DNA of 64,000 nt from Coix lacryma-jobi var. lacryma-jobi (lineage: Eukaryota > Streptophyta > Magnoliopsida > Poales > Poaceae): assembly GCA_009763385.1 (NCBI GenBank), contig CM019827.1, positions 118,491,964 to 118,555,963 of the forward strand. Direction: 5' to 3'. The translations under genes were made by a program, and so were the position numbers. The notes beneath the pieces were generated by a model. That model did not search any database. It worked only from the letters and a program-made list of their open reading frames with translations, and was not told the DNA's origin. Shown here piece by piece: positions 1 to 10,656 of this stretch. Each line of letters opens with the position of its first letter. The first letter of the stretch is position 1.

Positions 1-178
1 GCCGGCCCCCGACGAGGCAGGGATCGGCGCCGCCTTCCGCGGCTTCGTCCGCGCGCGCCCTTTTGTCGGTGTACCTGAGGCTCCAGTGTACCCTCCTGCA
101 CAGAGACCTTCAGCCCTGTCATCGACGAGCCCCGCGCGCATCAAGCGCACATCCATCCCCTCGTCGTCACCCTCCTCC

Positions 179-1530
179 TCATTCACCACTCTCCTCCTCC
201 GAGCTCGAGGAGCTCAGCTCAGGGGACCCGTCCCCAGGCTGACGGTTACGACGAGCCTTCGCCAGTCTCTGCTCCCGAGCTAAGCGACGCAAGTTTTTAT
301 TTTTCTCTTTCTTCTTTTTGGCATCCTTGCTCTCCTTGTCCTTCTGAGCAGAGAGGCGCCTCACCTGAGAACCCGCGGCGTCCTCCCTCACCCGAGGGCC
401 TCGACGCGCGACAAGTAAATGCCCCCTGAGAAAGAAGAAGCGCGGATGAGACAAACCACAAGACGGATGCAAGCGGATCAAAGGAGGAAAAAGGGGAGGA
501 GGCTCGAGATAGCTTGACTCGAGGGAGCTTACCAGGTCGAGACACCCCTCGTCGGGTGCCATCGCAACTAGGTTGGAGTATTCAGGGACGAACGGCCCCT
601 GGATCGTGATCGACACCCGGGAGACGCCCTCGTTCCGGGACAACCTCCCTTCGGCCATCCTCGAGCGATTGAGCGCCTCGAGCTGAGCCTGCGGGCCCAT
701 CTCGTGCATAAGAAGGGGGCGGTCCGCCAGCGGAGAACTCTTCGCTGGTGGAACGCCCAAATGACCGCTTGCACGGTCAGCTTCTTCTCATCCACCAGCG
801 TCTTCATCATCTCCATCAGCGGGGCCAGGTGGCGTTGCCTGTCCGCCGCAACGCTCCAGGTCCACTTCTCCGGGCGTTGGGTGAGGACCCTGCCGGTGTA
901 CTGCGGAAGGAGGCCACCTTGGTTCCGCAGATAGAACCAATGGTCATCCCACCCGGGCCTGGTTGGTGGAAAGCTTGTATCGCAGGTACTCGCGGGGGAC
1001 ATTGGCCGACGATGTCCCCGCCCTCGCGGTAATTGCAAGGAGCCCATGCGCACGGGCCGCCTCCCGCTGGGCTTCAGGGACTTGATGAAGAGCTCGCCCC
1101 CGGAAGAGATGGACGAACATCTCCCAGTGCGGCTCCATCTTCAGGTACCCCTCGCACACCGCGGCGAATATGGCGGCGTGCGAGATGGAGTTGGGGGAGA
1201 AGTGTGCAGCTCCACCTCGAAATGGTGGGCCAGCCCTCGCAAGAGGCGGCTCGGCGGGACGCCGAGCCCCATACGGTGGTAGCGCGTGAAGCTCACCACG
1301 TACCCCTCCGGCGGTGCGGCTCCCGGTGCTTCTGCCGCCGACGGGATAACCCACCATGCGGGTCCCTCCTCCGGTTTGGGGCGCAGAAGCCCCTGGGCCA
1401 CCAGCGAGTCCATTTCGCTCTGCGTCACCTTCGACGGGCTCCATCCTCGGCCGGCAGCATCTGTGTCTGGGCGGCCATGACGGTGGCGCGGCGCGGATCC
1501 GAGCAGCGGGCGGGCGGCCGAAATCCCCAT
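179..1530 (-). pseudogene. antisense extra ORF of Tat-like element (gypsy-type 'Transposase_28'-like domain), frameshifted
   Basis: Reading leftwards from an ATG at 1528-1530, the frame opens MGISAARPLL and soon shows the pattern I associate with the plant 'putative gypsy type transposon' family: a short helix with VAQGLL, then GYVVSFTRYHRMGLG, a proline-rich turn and a leucine-rich stretch. The continuation NSISHAAIF..VCEGYLKMEPHWEMFVHLFRG is in another frame, and two further frame changes are needed near 1000 and 700 to reach the lysine-rich C-terminus (KDAKKKKEKNKNLRR, then an acidic serine tail ending at 179). At least three frameshifts make it non-functional here. Function is unknown; it is antisense to the retrotransposon. 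The intact-looking counterpart on the right (59003-62557) shares the VVSF..GL..P..FL pattern. Confidence 0.7.
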
Positions 1531-1659
1531 CGACTAGCTCGAAGGAGAGGGCGCGTAAAGGCTACGACGGCGGCAAAGGCAAAGGCAAAGTAAAGGTTCC
1601 TTTTCCCCTCTTTCGATATTTATGGGGAAATCCAGACGGTCGGGATCTCCCATGACGTA

Positions 1660-2859
1660 AAAAGGTAATCGAATGCATTCAATGCGCCCACCTAACCACG
1701 TCTCGAGCCGGATGCAGGGTACACGCGTTACCTCTCCATTCGCTCCACTACTACCCGGCCCGCCACGACCGTCGCTCCGGCTTCGCGCCCGCCGCTCTCC
1801 CGACGGTCTCTCCGCCCACGGTGTTCACCGAAAGGCGTGCCCAACGGGCAGAAGATTCCCAGACGACGGAGGCTTCTTCATAAGGTAAAAACGGGCCCCG
1901 GCCCTAAGTCTCGAAGCAGCGAAGGCTGGCCTCGAAATGGTTCGACAGCCGGCTTCAAGCACCCGAGTCAGGGACACCAAGGGGCGCCACTCGCGGCATT
2001 ACTCGAGGGCCGAGCCCTCGAGGCCCCTCACGTGTATCCAAGGCGGGGAGCTCGACGTGCAATGAGATCCCCTCGGAGGGAGGCATCGAGCCACCGGGTC
2101 CTATCGAATGGACCCGGCACTCCTGCAGACTGAGCCCCCATGCTTATGAGACGCCTCCGGCCACAGTCGGCCCCTAACGAACGGGGCACGAGCTCTCACT
2201 TGGATTCCCCGTTATCAGCTCACCGGGAACCTCGATACTCGCCCACTCGGGTAGTACGAGGCATCCCCCCTCGCATCCGATCGAAAGGACTCGCGGGTGA
2301 CAAAGCCAGGGCAATCGGCATGCCGGACAGCTCGAGGAGCCGGCCAGTCGGTTCAGCCTGGCACCCCTCAACGAAAGAGGGTCTAAGAGCTCGAACAGTT
2401 ACGACTAATCTCTTTTCTTGTGTGTGAGCATGAGATTTTCAGGCCTCGGGCGATCGCTCGACGTCCATCTCGCCCGAGCCCTCGAGGCCAGGCCTCGAAC
2501 GATCGCTCGTTCTCCGTCTCTCCCGAGCCCTCCAAGCCAAGCCTCGGACGGAGTCTCCCACGACAAAGGGAAGTAACCGCAAACATTTAATGAGACTACC
2601 GAACCACATTTCGAGCCTGTTGACAGGTACGCACGGCGCCGCGATCTCCGCTCCCTGACGATTTCTGCCTAAAAAGGTGCGCCCGCTGGGCAGAAGGTTC
2701 CCAACGACGGAGGATTCTTCAGGAAGCCCACGAGGGTTTCTAACTACTCCCCCACGGTCTCGGAGGCTACACCCACGGAATTAAATCGACAAAACCATCG
2801 AGATCCCAATCTGGAGCCCCTGCTCGAATGCAAGCACTCAAACAAGGGCTCGGGGCTAC
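1660..2859 (+). repeat. non-coding spacer between antisense ORF and 3' LTR, with internal duplications
   Basis: No coding signal is visible. Two diverged copies of a roughly 200-bp segment are present at about 1660-1885 and 2568-2735; both contain an ACGGAGG(A/C)TTCTTCA block and a GGGCAGAAG block. A short minisatellite with CTCGCCCGAGCCCTC repeats lies at about 2435-2550. The spacer is at the 5' side of the antisense ORF, so it should contain that ORF's promoter, but I see no convincing TATA box. The last bases before 2860 are the likely polypurine tract. Confidence 0.55.
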
Positions 2860-4065
2860 TGTCGGTGGGTACGAAAAGGGGTACCCCCAATCAACGCACA
2901 CACCCCAGCCTCGGGCTCGGGAACGACGTCTCGCGTTTCCGTCTCGCCCGAGCCCTCCCAGCCAGGCCTCGGGCGAACGCTCCGTCTCCGTCTCGCCCGA
3001 GCCCTCCCACAGCCAGGCCTCGGGCGAACGCTCTGTCTCCGTCTCGCCCGAGCCCTCCCAGCAAGGCCTCGGGCGAGCACGATCGCTCTCCGTCTCGCTC
3101 GAGCCCTCCAGACCTCGGGCGAGTGCGCCCCCACACCTCGAGCCTTAACGCACGGACCTCGAGCTGCACAGACAGCCGTACCAGCCCATGCCACGCATTT
3201 AATGCTTCACTACTCCGGTCATGTCCACCAGTGCACAGCATGCACCACAGTAACTCGGTATAAAGGTCAAGTCTCGTTTTCACCACAAGCATGGGCAAAA
3301 GGGCACCAGTACGCCACTGTTCGGCCAAGCCAGGCACTGTAACCCCTCGAGGCCGGCTATGCGCTCCTCGAGCCCTGCACTGTAACCCCTCGAGGCCGGC
3401 TACGCGCTCCTCGAGCCCTGCACTGTAACACCTCGAGGCTGCTCCGCCCCCTCGAGCCCCCGTGGCACCACCTTGAAGCCGGCTCCGCGCCCTTCGAGCC
3501 CTAACTACTTTCGTGCTATTGGAGGACAGGTACCCCAAGACCCGGAGGGACCTCACCGCGTACTGTACATTCCGGGATGGGTGCTGTACGGCTCCCGCCT
3601 TGTCGCGCCACCACGTCCGCGCCCAGGATGGAAGCCACGACCCAAGGACGCCTCAACAGCGACGATCACATCGGCTCCAGTGGCCCCGACAAGACAGGGT
3701 TCCTACCCTTCTCCGTATGGGGCACCGTACGCCCGACACCTGTAATACCTTTATGTAACCTTGGCCTCCCCTTGCTCTAAAAAGGGACAGACAGGGCCCT
3801 CATTCAGGAGGACAAACACAACACACGAGTCCACACACAGCCACGAGTCCGGACTCCGGTCCACGCTCACTGAGCTTGTATTCTCCCCTGTACAAGCACT
3901 TAGGTGCAAGTAATACAAGAACATCCCCCCCCATCCCGCTGGACGTAGGGCTTTCTTTGCCCCGAACCAGGATAATCCTTGTGTCCTCTTGCATCACCAT
4001 CCAGGAAGAGAAGCACGCGATCGTCTCACTCGTTGGTGTGACACCCCCGGGTATGAAACCCGACA
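2860..4065 (+). repeat. 3' LTR (1206 bp) of Tat-like element
   Basis: It starts TGTCGGTGGG and ends CCCGACA. Inside are a GC-rich minisatellite (about 2895-3125, unit near 49 bp with CCGTCTCGCCCGAGCCCTCC), a TATAAAG at 3259-3265, and a second array of about 43-bp units (CACTGTAACCCCTCGAGGCC, about 3340-3500). The reverse complement of the solo LTR at 44774-46002 follows the same order of blocks. The solo copy has CTATAAAAGGGG where this copy has CTCTAAAAAGGG (near 3774-3785), so this copy appears to have lost its downstream TATA box. Confidence 0.85.
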
Positions 4066-5741
4066 GATAGCAAAAGCTTTCTTTGATGCCCATCTTTCTC
4101 ACAAAAGAAGCAATGGTACAAAGGCCTACTGAAGGCACACCATTCTCCGACAAGTGAGAAGTCCCTTGGGACTTAGAAACAAGAAGCCTCAACATTCAAC
4201 TTGGTGCCAAACTCGGAGCACACGTGCCATGGGAAAGGCTACGTGGCTTCCTAAAAGCCTAGCTCGAATACGCCGCTCGTGCTTGACACGGCGAAAACAA
4301 AATCGAATGAGTGTCCATCCTTCTTGCAAAGGTGCAATGGTAACTGGATTGGGGCACGAGTCCCAAAAATATGAGAAGCACCCTTGTCAAGAGAAGTCTT
4401 GGACATCACTCGAAGAAACCAACAAGGTTAGGAGTAGCTATGAAAGAGCTATCCGAAACCTTGGCACAAGTGCTACCATCAAAAGACTCACGCGCAACAC
4501 AAGAACTCAACTCCGGTTGCAAAGATGCAGACGTGGAAAACCAACATTGGAGTTGCAAGAAATGCGTGACTCAAAAGACTTAGCACAAAGACTCTTGCAT
4601 CTTTTGGCCAAAACCTCATTTTCAAACATGAAGCGGTCACAAGTACCACAAGGAGTGTTTCTCAAGTTTTCCATCTCCTCCCAATGCACTCGGCATATGT
4701 GGTACGCAAGAGCTCATTTTCTTTTTCAAGGTTGGCACTCATATCATTGTTGCTCCACCACTTGGCGCTCATATCATCGCGCAAAGCTTTCAAAGCCAAA
4801 ACTTCTTTTTCAAATCAATGCATGATGTGCACATGAGACCGGTGGAAGGAAACATCACCATTCACATCAAGCAATGAATCATGAAATAGCACAAAAGTAA
4901 TTGCAAAGCACATTTTTATTCAGGAGTAGGGCAAGCAATTTTTATTCAAAGAGCACAAGCTACAAGGCCAGCATTTATCTCAATAATTTCAGCCCTAGCA
5001 TGCTCAAGTTCATCTACACATGTGATGTGAGTCAATTTTAATTTATCAATTCAGCATGCAAAAACTCACAAGAAACACATGGTAACAAAGCATTTGACTT
5101 AAGAAGGCTAATTCAGTTTTTAGCACAATCAAGGTCCTTACCCAAGTCAATGCAAACTAGACATGGTTTGGAAGCATTGGATGTCAACATGTCATTTTCA
5201 GATTTTAAGCTAGCAAGAGAAAAGCCTAGCTCATCATTCTTCCTAACCATGTCACTACAAGAGGTGCAAGGCAAAAGGCACTAGACTTCAAACTAGCAAT
5301 GGAGCATTTCAACTTTTCGACCTTTCTACGCAAGGTACTACAAAGCTCACATTCCTAGATCGAGCCTCATAAAGATTGTGCAAGGTCACAAGACCCCAAG
5401 CAAGTGTACCTTTCTTGGCCTTGCCAAGTTGATGTAGAAGATCCTCTGGTGAAAGTTCATCATCACGTAGAAGATTCAACAGCTCATTCACCTCCGATCC
5501 CTTTCATCAACTGTGCTCCTCCTTCTTCCCAAGATGTCGTCCTTGGAAACATTCATGCTGAAAGACAAAGACATACTTGAAGAAGAGCCTGGTGCTACTT
5601 CAAAAAGCACCGTTAGTCTTAGCCAAACAAAAGCTCAACACCTAGACAAGCAAAGTCGGAAACACAACCGCTCTCAAAAGGTCGCCTTCGCGGATCAGGA
5701 ACCGGTTAAGGTAGAGAGATCCTTAACTGGCTCCGATACCA
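4066..5741 (-). pseudogene. copia (SIRE-like) internal region: leader and gag remnant
   Basis: This stretch lies between the copia primer-binding site (5727-5741) and the Tat-like insertion. In reverse complement it keeps broken gag-like frames rich in N/K/E/S (for example 5309-5491 and 4507-4689). Just before the insertion, near 4085-4140, it carries a CFFCEKDGHQRK zinc-knuckle remnant of the CCHC type, whose last cysteine is lost through a frame change. Zinc knuckles of this form and serine/lysine-rich gag spacers are typical of SIRE/Maximus copia elements. Multiple stops and frameshifts make it a relic. The rest of this copia element, with protease, integrase and RT, should lie left of the window. 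Confidence 0.6.
5727..5741 (-). other. copia primer-binding site
   Basis: In reverse complement the bases read TGGTATCGGAGCCAG, one mismatch from the initiator-Met tRNA complement TGGTATCAGAGCC used by most plant copia elements. It begins two bases inside the LTR end, so the element reads right to left. Confidence 0.85.
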
Positions 5742-5743
5742 AT

Positions 5744-6988
5744 TGAAGGACCGAAAATGCTAAAGCAAGGCGACCAGAGGGGGGTGAATGGGAGCCTAAA
5801 AATTTCTTCTCAGAAATTACGGATTTGCGAATCTTCCCTCGAAACAAGAATTCTCGTGAAGAACGAAAGAGGGGAAAAACGTGCAACGCGAAGAACAAAT
5901 CGCAAGACAAATTAAAGCACGAATTTGATCCTAGGATTCAGCAAGATGGATGATTGATTAAGCACTCGGTGTCGGGCTACAAGCCAATCCTAGCAACACA
6001 AAGCTTGGATGGCAAAAAACTCAAGAACAAGAGCCAACTCTCCCTAACCCTAGCCTTCTCTCATAGGAACAAAGTGAGAGAGACACCGTCCAAGAATTCC
6101 AGGGATACAGCTGCCCTAGCAGCCCCCTTCATATATATAGGCGCACGTCCGAAGACCAAAACGCCCTTACATTAAGCATTCGACCCAAATACCCCCTAGG
6201 GGTAAAACCGTCCAGACTTGACAGTTTCGATCCGACGGCCACGCCCTCACATCCGGTTGCTTCGCCTCGACGCGACCTCCCTGATGCCGCCACATGTCGT
6301 CACGTCGACCGCCACGCCTTCCTCGTGATAGACAGCACCTCTCACCCCGCGCCAGCCTCCTCTCCACGCCGCCACGCGTCGACCGTCCTTTCGGACCACC
6401 CCCCGGTTTTGAGGCCCAAACCGGTAAACCCCGCCAGCCCAGGTTTTGAGGCCCAAACTTGGAAACCGTCCACCCCGAGTTTTGAGGCCCAAACTCGGAA
6501 ACCCGCGCGCCCAGGTTTTGAGGCCCAAACCTGGAAACCGTCCACCTCGAGTTTTGAGGCCCAAACTCGGAAACCCGCGCGCCCAGGTTTTGAGGCCCAA
6601 ACCTGGAAACCGTCCACCCCGAGTTTTGAGGCCCAACTCGGAAACCCGCGCGCCCAGGTTTTGAGGCCCAAACCTGGAAACCGTCCACCCGAGTTTTGAG
6701 GCCCAAACTCGGAAACCGTCGATGGTAGCTTTTTGAGGCTCAGCTACCGAACCCGACCCACCGTACACGGGATGTGGTTCGCACACCACCCCGACCACCG
6801 GCACCGATGCCGATGCATGTCCAGCCTCCACGCCGGGCACAACGCCTTCGCCATCCACCTTGACTCGGCCGACGGCACTTGCGCCGCACGCAAGCCCGTG
6901 TCCGACCTCCCGCCAAGTGACATGACGTCGTCGTCCCGACTCGGCCGATGCACCGCACATCCCCATGTGCTCCTGCTCACCGATGTCA
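5744..6988 (-). repeat. 5' LTR (1245 bp) of minus-strand copia element
   Basis: On the plus strand it runs from TGAAGGACCG to CGATGTCA, giving TG...CA ends in the element's own direction. A block with AGAGGGGGGTGAATGGG close to the primer-binding side is typical of SIRE-type LTR ends. A reverse-strand TATA box (CTATATATAT) is at 6131-6140. About 6400-6716 is an internal tandem array of roughly 81-bp units, each made of two similar halves containing TTTTGAGGCCCAAAC. The right end abuts the Athila gag in frame with its conserved start, so the copia element inserted there. Confidence 0.8.
6400..6716. repeat. ~81-bp tandem repeat inside copia LTR
   Basis: About four units. Each contains two copies of TTTTGAGGCCCAAAC with alternating flanks (AAACCCGCGCGCCCAGG or AAACCGTCCACC). 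It lies upstream of the LTR TATA box in the element's direction, where a repeated enhancer-like block would be expected. It also creates long spurious open frames on both strands. Confidence 0.85.
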
Positions 6989-7987
6989 GCTCTCATCAAC
7001 ATGGTGCAAGCCAATCCATTCTGTGGGAAGCCGCATGAGGACGCCAACGCCCATCTCCAACACTTCTTGGAGGTATGTGGTACCTTCACTATGAAGAATG
7101 TGTCTGTAGACGCCATCTGTCTTCGTCTTTTCCCATTCTCGTTATTGGGAAAGGCGAAGCAATGGTTCTACGCCAACAAGAGTGAAGCCACCACTTGGGA
7201 GAAGTGCGCCAATGCGTTTCTCAAGAAGTTCTTCCCGATGGGCAAGACCAGCGCCCTTCGTGGAAAGATTTCCAGCTTCCAGCAACAAGCTGATGAGACG
7301 ATTCCCGAAGCATGGGAACGTCTACAAGAGTACATTCGTGCCTGTCCTCATCATGGGATAGAGGAGTGGCTCATTATCCAAGGTTTCTACCATGGCCTGA
7401 CCGGTATGGCCCGTAGTCACCTAGATGTAGCCGCTGGAGGGACATTCTTACAACACAATGTGAGAGATGCCAAGGACCTCATAGAGAAGATGGTTACCAA
7501 CCAAGGTTGGAATGAGGAACGTCTTCAACCGAAAAAGAGAGGTGCTCATGCTCTCAATGAGGTGTACATGCTCTGCGCGAAGATGGACCTCCTGATGAAG
7601 AAAGTAGAAGAAAGTTCCAAGAGGGAACAAGAGGTCGTTCAACCTTATGCAACCACACGAGCCGTCGAAGCCGACCAATGGTGCAAGGTATGCGGAGGCA
7701 ATGACCATTTGGGAAATAATTGTCCCGAGACGAAGGAGGAAGTGAGCTTCATCAACAACGCCAACAACAACGGGTACCGGCCCCAACAACAACAACAAGG
7801 ATGGAATTCACGCCCCTTCTACCAAAATCAAGGTAACGGTTATAGCAATAATTTCAATAGTTCTTATAATAACCAACCTTCTTTAAGAGATCTTGTCTTA
7901 GGCCAATCTAAAATAAATGATAGTATTAATAAAAAGATGATGGCTAATGATAAGATTCTTGAAAATATAAATGAGAAAAATGGATAG
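6989..7987 (+). pseudogene. Athila-type gag, 5' end cut by copia insertion
   Basis: The protein-coding part begins at the conserved ALINMVQANPF, then has NAHLQHFLEVC, a LRLFPFSLLGKAKQWFY block and a FLKKFFP block, the standard Ty3/gypsy capsid signature (Retrotrans_gag), about residues 10-150. A zinc knuckle CKVCGGNDHLGNNC (CX2CX4HX4C) binds RNA and lies near residue 235 of the open frame. An Asn/Gln-rich tail follows. The frame is open from 6965, but the first 24 bases belong to the copia LTR. It ends in a stop at 7985-7987; the expected continuation (MDSFNSAMKNQLSFNK) is in the next frame, so gag and protease were once one frame. Confidence 0.8.
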
Positions 7988-8026
7988 CTTTAATTCTGCT
8001 ATGAAAAATCAATTGAGTTTTAATAA

Positions 8027-8782
8027 ATGCTAGAAACACAATTAGCTCAATTAGCAGCAGTTGTCCCATCCTACGAGCAAGGTAAGATCCCAGGGAAACC
8101 TGAGGATCCAATAGAGGGTGTGAAATTAGTTACTACGAGGTACGGTAAGCCTCCGCTCCGGTCAAACTGGGGCTATCTACTCGATCCACCCTTCATCACG
8201 AAGAAGGAAGATCCAGGCCTGCCGACCATCACCTGCCAGATTGCACCACAAGTCTTCCACGACGCCTTCTGCGACCTTGGATCGAGTGTCAACATCATGT
8301 CCAAGGTAACATATGATAACTTACTAGGGGGACCTTTGCTCCCTTCATTTGTTCGTTTGCAGCTGGCCGATCAGACGCTACGGTTCCCCGAGGGACTAGC
8401 AACGGACATTCTCATCAAAGTCCAAAACAGCTACGTCCCCGTCGACTTCCTTATATTGGACATGGGATCCAATGTAGACATCACGATCATCCTGGGAAGG
8501 TCGTTCCTTAATACGGTTAACGCCGTCATCTACGTGGGATCCGGCCAACTTCACCTCCAATTCCCGGAATATAAGGTAAAGAGTTCATTCAACGGTTATA
8601 AAGCTAACATGCAGGTGAAGGACAAAGAACCTCGAGACAACAAACATCGTCATCGTCGCCCACGCCGTAGGAACAAGAAAAAGAGCGAGTCAGCCAACAA
8701 GGCCGAAGTAAAAGAAGAACTCGTCGACGAGGTGCAACCACGGTCTCCATCTCCGGGACCAACCGAAGCACCCAATGAATGA
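8027..8782 (+). pseudogene. Athila-type aspartic protease (retropepsin) fragment
   Basis: The frame holds a retropepsin core: an active-site region FCDLGSSVNIMS, where family members usually have DLGASVNIMP, then the flap region and an IILGRSFLNT block, which matches the usual ILGRPFL. The catalytic Asp is kept. The C-terminus is lysine and arginine rich and ends in PRSPSPGPTEAPNE. No reverse transcriptase follows; in full Athila elements the same polyprotein continues into RT. Two frame changes near 7978 and 8033 separate it from gag. Confidence 0.75.
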
Positions 8783-9825
8783 CAAGACGGAGAAGTCCTG
8801 CTCTACGGACCTGAAACATGGAGCCCTCGCTGATAAGGTAAATCAGTAGTTATCTCATATTTAATTTTTTATGCATTTCAATTTTTTTTGCATTTTACCT
8901 CAATTGCATACTTAGTTAATTCTGCATATTTCATTTCGACAAAATAAGTTTTCATGCTAATAACACCTTGATAATGACTTGCAATAAAACTGAGCCATAG
9001 GACCACCCCAAGGTGGGGTCGGCCGACCCCACCAGTGGGCCCACTGGCACATGCTCTATCTTGGCTTAGTACCCTGAGTATGACACAACACTTTGGTGCT
9101 CAAGGAGCATCTAAGGTGGGATCGGCCGATCCCACCATGGTGCCCTCCTGCACCCTGCTGCACTCTACTCAGCATATCAACAAAGCCAACATCTGAAAAG
9201 AAATGGTCATTTGCTTTACTCTTTAAGCATGAGATGTTCCTCTTTATGTTGGATGCTCATGGGACCACAAAAACCAGCCAAAGGCATGTCTTAGTGCTCT
9301 CATGGTCCATGGGAATCACTTTAGACATGTCTCCACTTTGGCCATTCATCTTTTCTCTTTCACCAAACACTAGGCAAGGGAATCTCTGAAATTTGTGTCA
9401 ACTTTGGACCAAACATAGTTACATCTTTACTAGACACTTGATGACACAAGTTTAAAGCTTGAGGGGGGCATGTCATGGGGTCGGGCGACCCCCATATTAC
9501 ACCAACCTAAAAATGTGTTTGCACACATTCGACATGTCCCCTGGCTAAAGCAAAAGCATTGTCCAAAGTTGCAAGGAGGGGGGTCGGCCGACCCATGCTA
9601 TGGGTGGTCACCACTTGCCCTTCTCCCCCTATATATACCCTTGCATTGTGAGCTCAACTCCACACCAAAACCACCAGAACCATCTTGAGCTCACAAGTGC
9701 TTCCTTTCCTTCCTTAGTTGCAAGTTCATTCTCAAGCTTAGCTTAGTAGTAGCCATCCAAAAAAAAAAAAAAAAAATCCCATTTCATAGTAGTAGTAGAA
9801 TCTTGGTAACTTATCTTGTAGTAAG
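8783..9825 (+). other. non-coding stretch of the Athila-like element with palindromes and an internal TATA box
   Basis: About 1 kb without a coding frame. It holds four palindromes with a shared TCGG(C/G)CGA core (see the separate entry), a purine-rich TTGAGGGGGGCA at about 9457-9468, a TATATATA at 9630-9637 followed by a likely 5' leader, and a run of A residues near 9761-9777. The TATA box is placed to drive the ORF at 9826. Confidence 0.5.
9012..9593. repeat. four GC-rich palindromes with core TCGGCCGA
   Basis: Perfect 22-bp palindromes lie at 9012-9033 (outer bases GGTGGGG...CCCCACC) and 9115-9136 (GGTGGGA...TCCCACC). An imperfect one is near 9475-9490 and a 14-bp one near 9580-9593 (GGGTCGGCCGACCC). 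A further 16-bp palindrome CCAGTGGGCCCACTGG overlaps the first at 9032-9047. All lie in the non-coding gap between the protease and the accessory ORF. Confidence 0.8.
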
Positions 9826-10656
9826 ATGAAGAAGTTGCTTGCCTCCCGTTTCAAAAAGTCCAACAAGGGTAAGAGTTCTTCCCAAGAACCTCACCATGCT
9901 AGTGCTCATGAGAGGAGCGTTGGTAAGTGATGATGAGCTGAAACTACTCTATGCCATGGTTAGCAAGGTTAAAGTTTCACCTGTTAAAATGCTAGTGAAC
10001 TATTGGCTTAGCTACATAGAGCCTAGGAAACCCATATACTTCACATCATTCATCACACGCATAGCCGAAGCTTTGGGTGCACTAGAATCCCAAACTTTTG
10101 AGTACATTAAAACCGTGAGAGATGTTTTGGAAGAAAGTGTATTTATTGTTGCGATGTACTCAAAAGGGGTCCCAAGGGTGAACTAATAATGATTTATCCA
10201 TGCCATACAGTCGAAATCACTCTCCCTTGTGAGGGACTTCGATTGTATGCGCTTCGTACGCTAACCTTTGATTTGGACCCCGAGGAAAGAGCCCCAAAAG
10301 TTGCAGGTACTAGCAGGAGGACAAGGAGGGCGTCCCGTGCTACTCGAATGAAACAAGGCGGACCTTCACATCAGGCAGAAGAAGTTGAGGAGGGAGATGA
10401 GGCAGCCTCTATGGACATTTCAGGGTCCTTGGGGAGGCCTCCTCGCTCACAGGACACTCCTCGCCCACGGGGTAGAGGAAGACAACATCAAAGGACGCTG
10501 ATGGACGAGCTCATAGACAACATGGGTGCGATGAACATCGAACAAGAGGCAACATTGCTTCTTGCACAACAAAACGCCCAACTCCTGCGGGCCATTCAAG
10601 AAGAAGAAGCACGACGTTGGGCCGGGTGGTACCAGCATTATCCACCACCACAGTAG
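9826..10656 (+). pseudogene. accessory ORF of Athila-like element (env-position ORF), unknown function
   Basis: An ATG at 9826 opens MKKLLASRFKKSNKGKSSSQ, which stops after about 35 codons. A second frame (from 9839) carries GALVSDDELKLLYAM and YFTSFITRIAEALGAL and stops at 10186. The next frame (10189-10656) has CHTVEITLPCEGLRLYALRTLTFDLDPEE and a C-terminal Gln-rich helix. Read together these look like one protein with two small frame disruptions. The position, 3' of gag-protease and before a purine-rich tract (GCTTGGGGGAGA near 10669), is where Athila elements have an env-like or additional ORF. I do not recognise a domain of known function. Confidence 0.5.

Larger units (their letters stand above)
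1..4065 (+). mobile_element. Tat-like Ty3/gypsy LTR retrotransposon, 3' part
   Basis: The window opens inside a plus-oriented LTR element. Its 3' LTR is 2860-4065, opening TGTCGG and closing CCCGACA, and a purine-rich GGGCTCGGGGCTAC stretch lies directly before it. The internal part carries an antisense reading frame (179-1530, minus) rather than gag or pol, which is the layout I know for Tat-lineage elements with an extra ORF between pol and the 3' LTR. The 5' LTR, gag and pol lie left of the window. The 3' flank is GATAG (4066-4070), the predicted target duplication. The element sits inside the gag region of a copia element. A solo LTR of the same family is at 44774-46002. Confidence 0.85.

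Noticed and set aside
6247..7116. Long minus-strand frame over the copia LTR
   Set aside because: Generated by the 81-bp tandem repeat in the LTR and continues into the Athila gag on the wrong strand.
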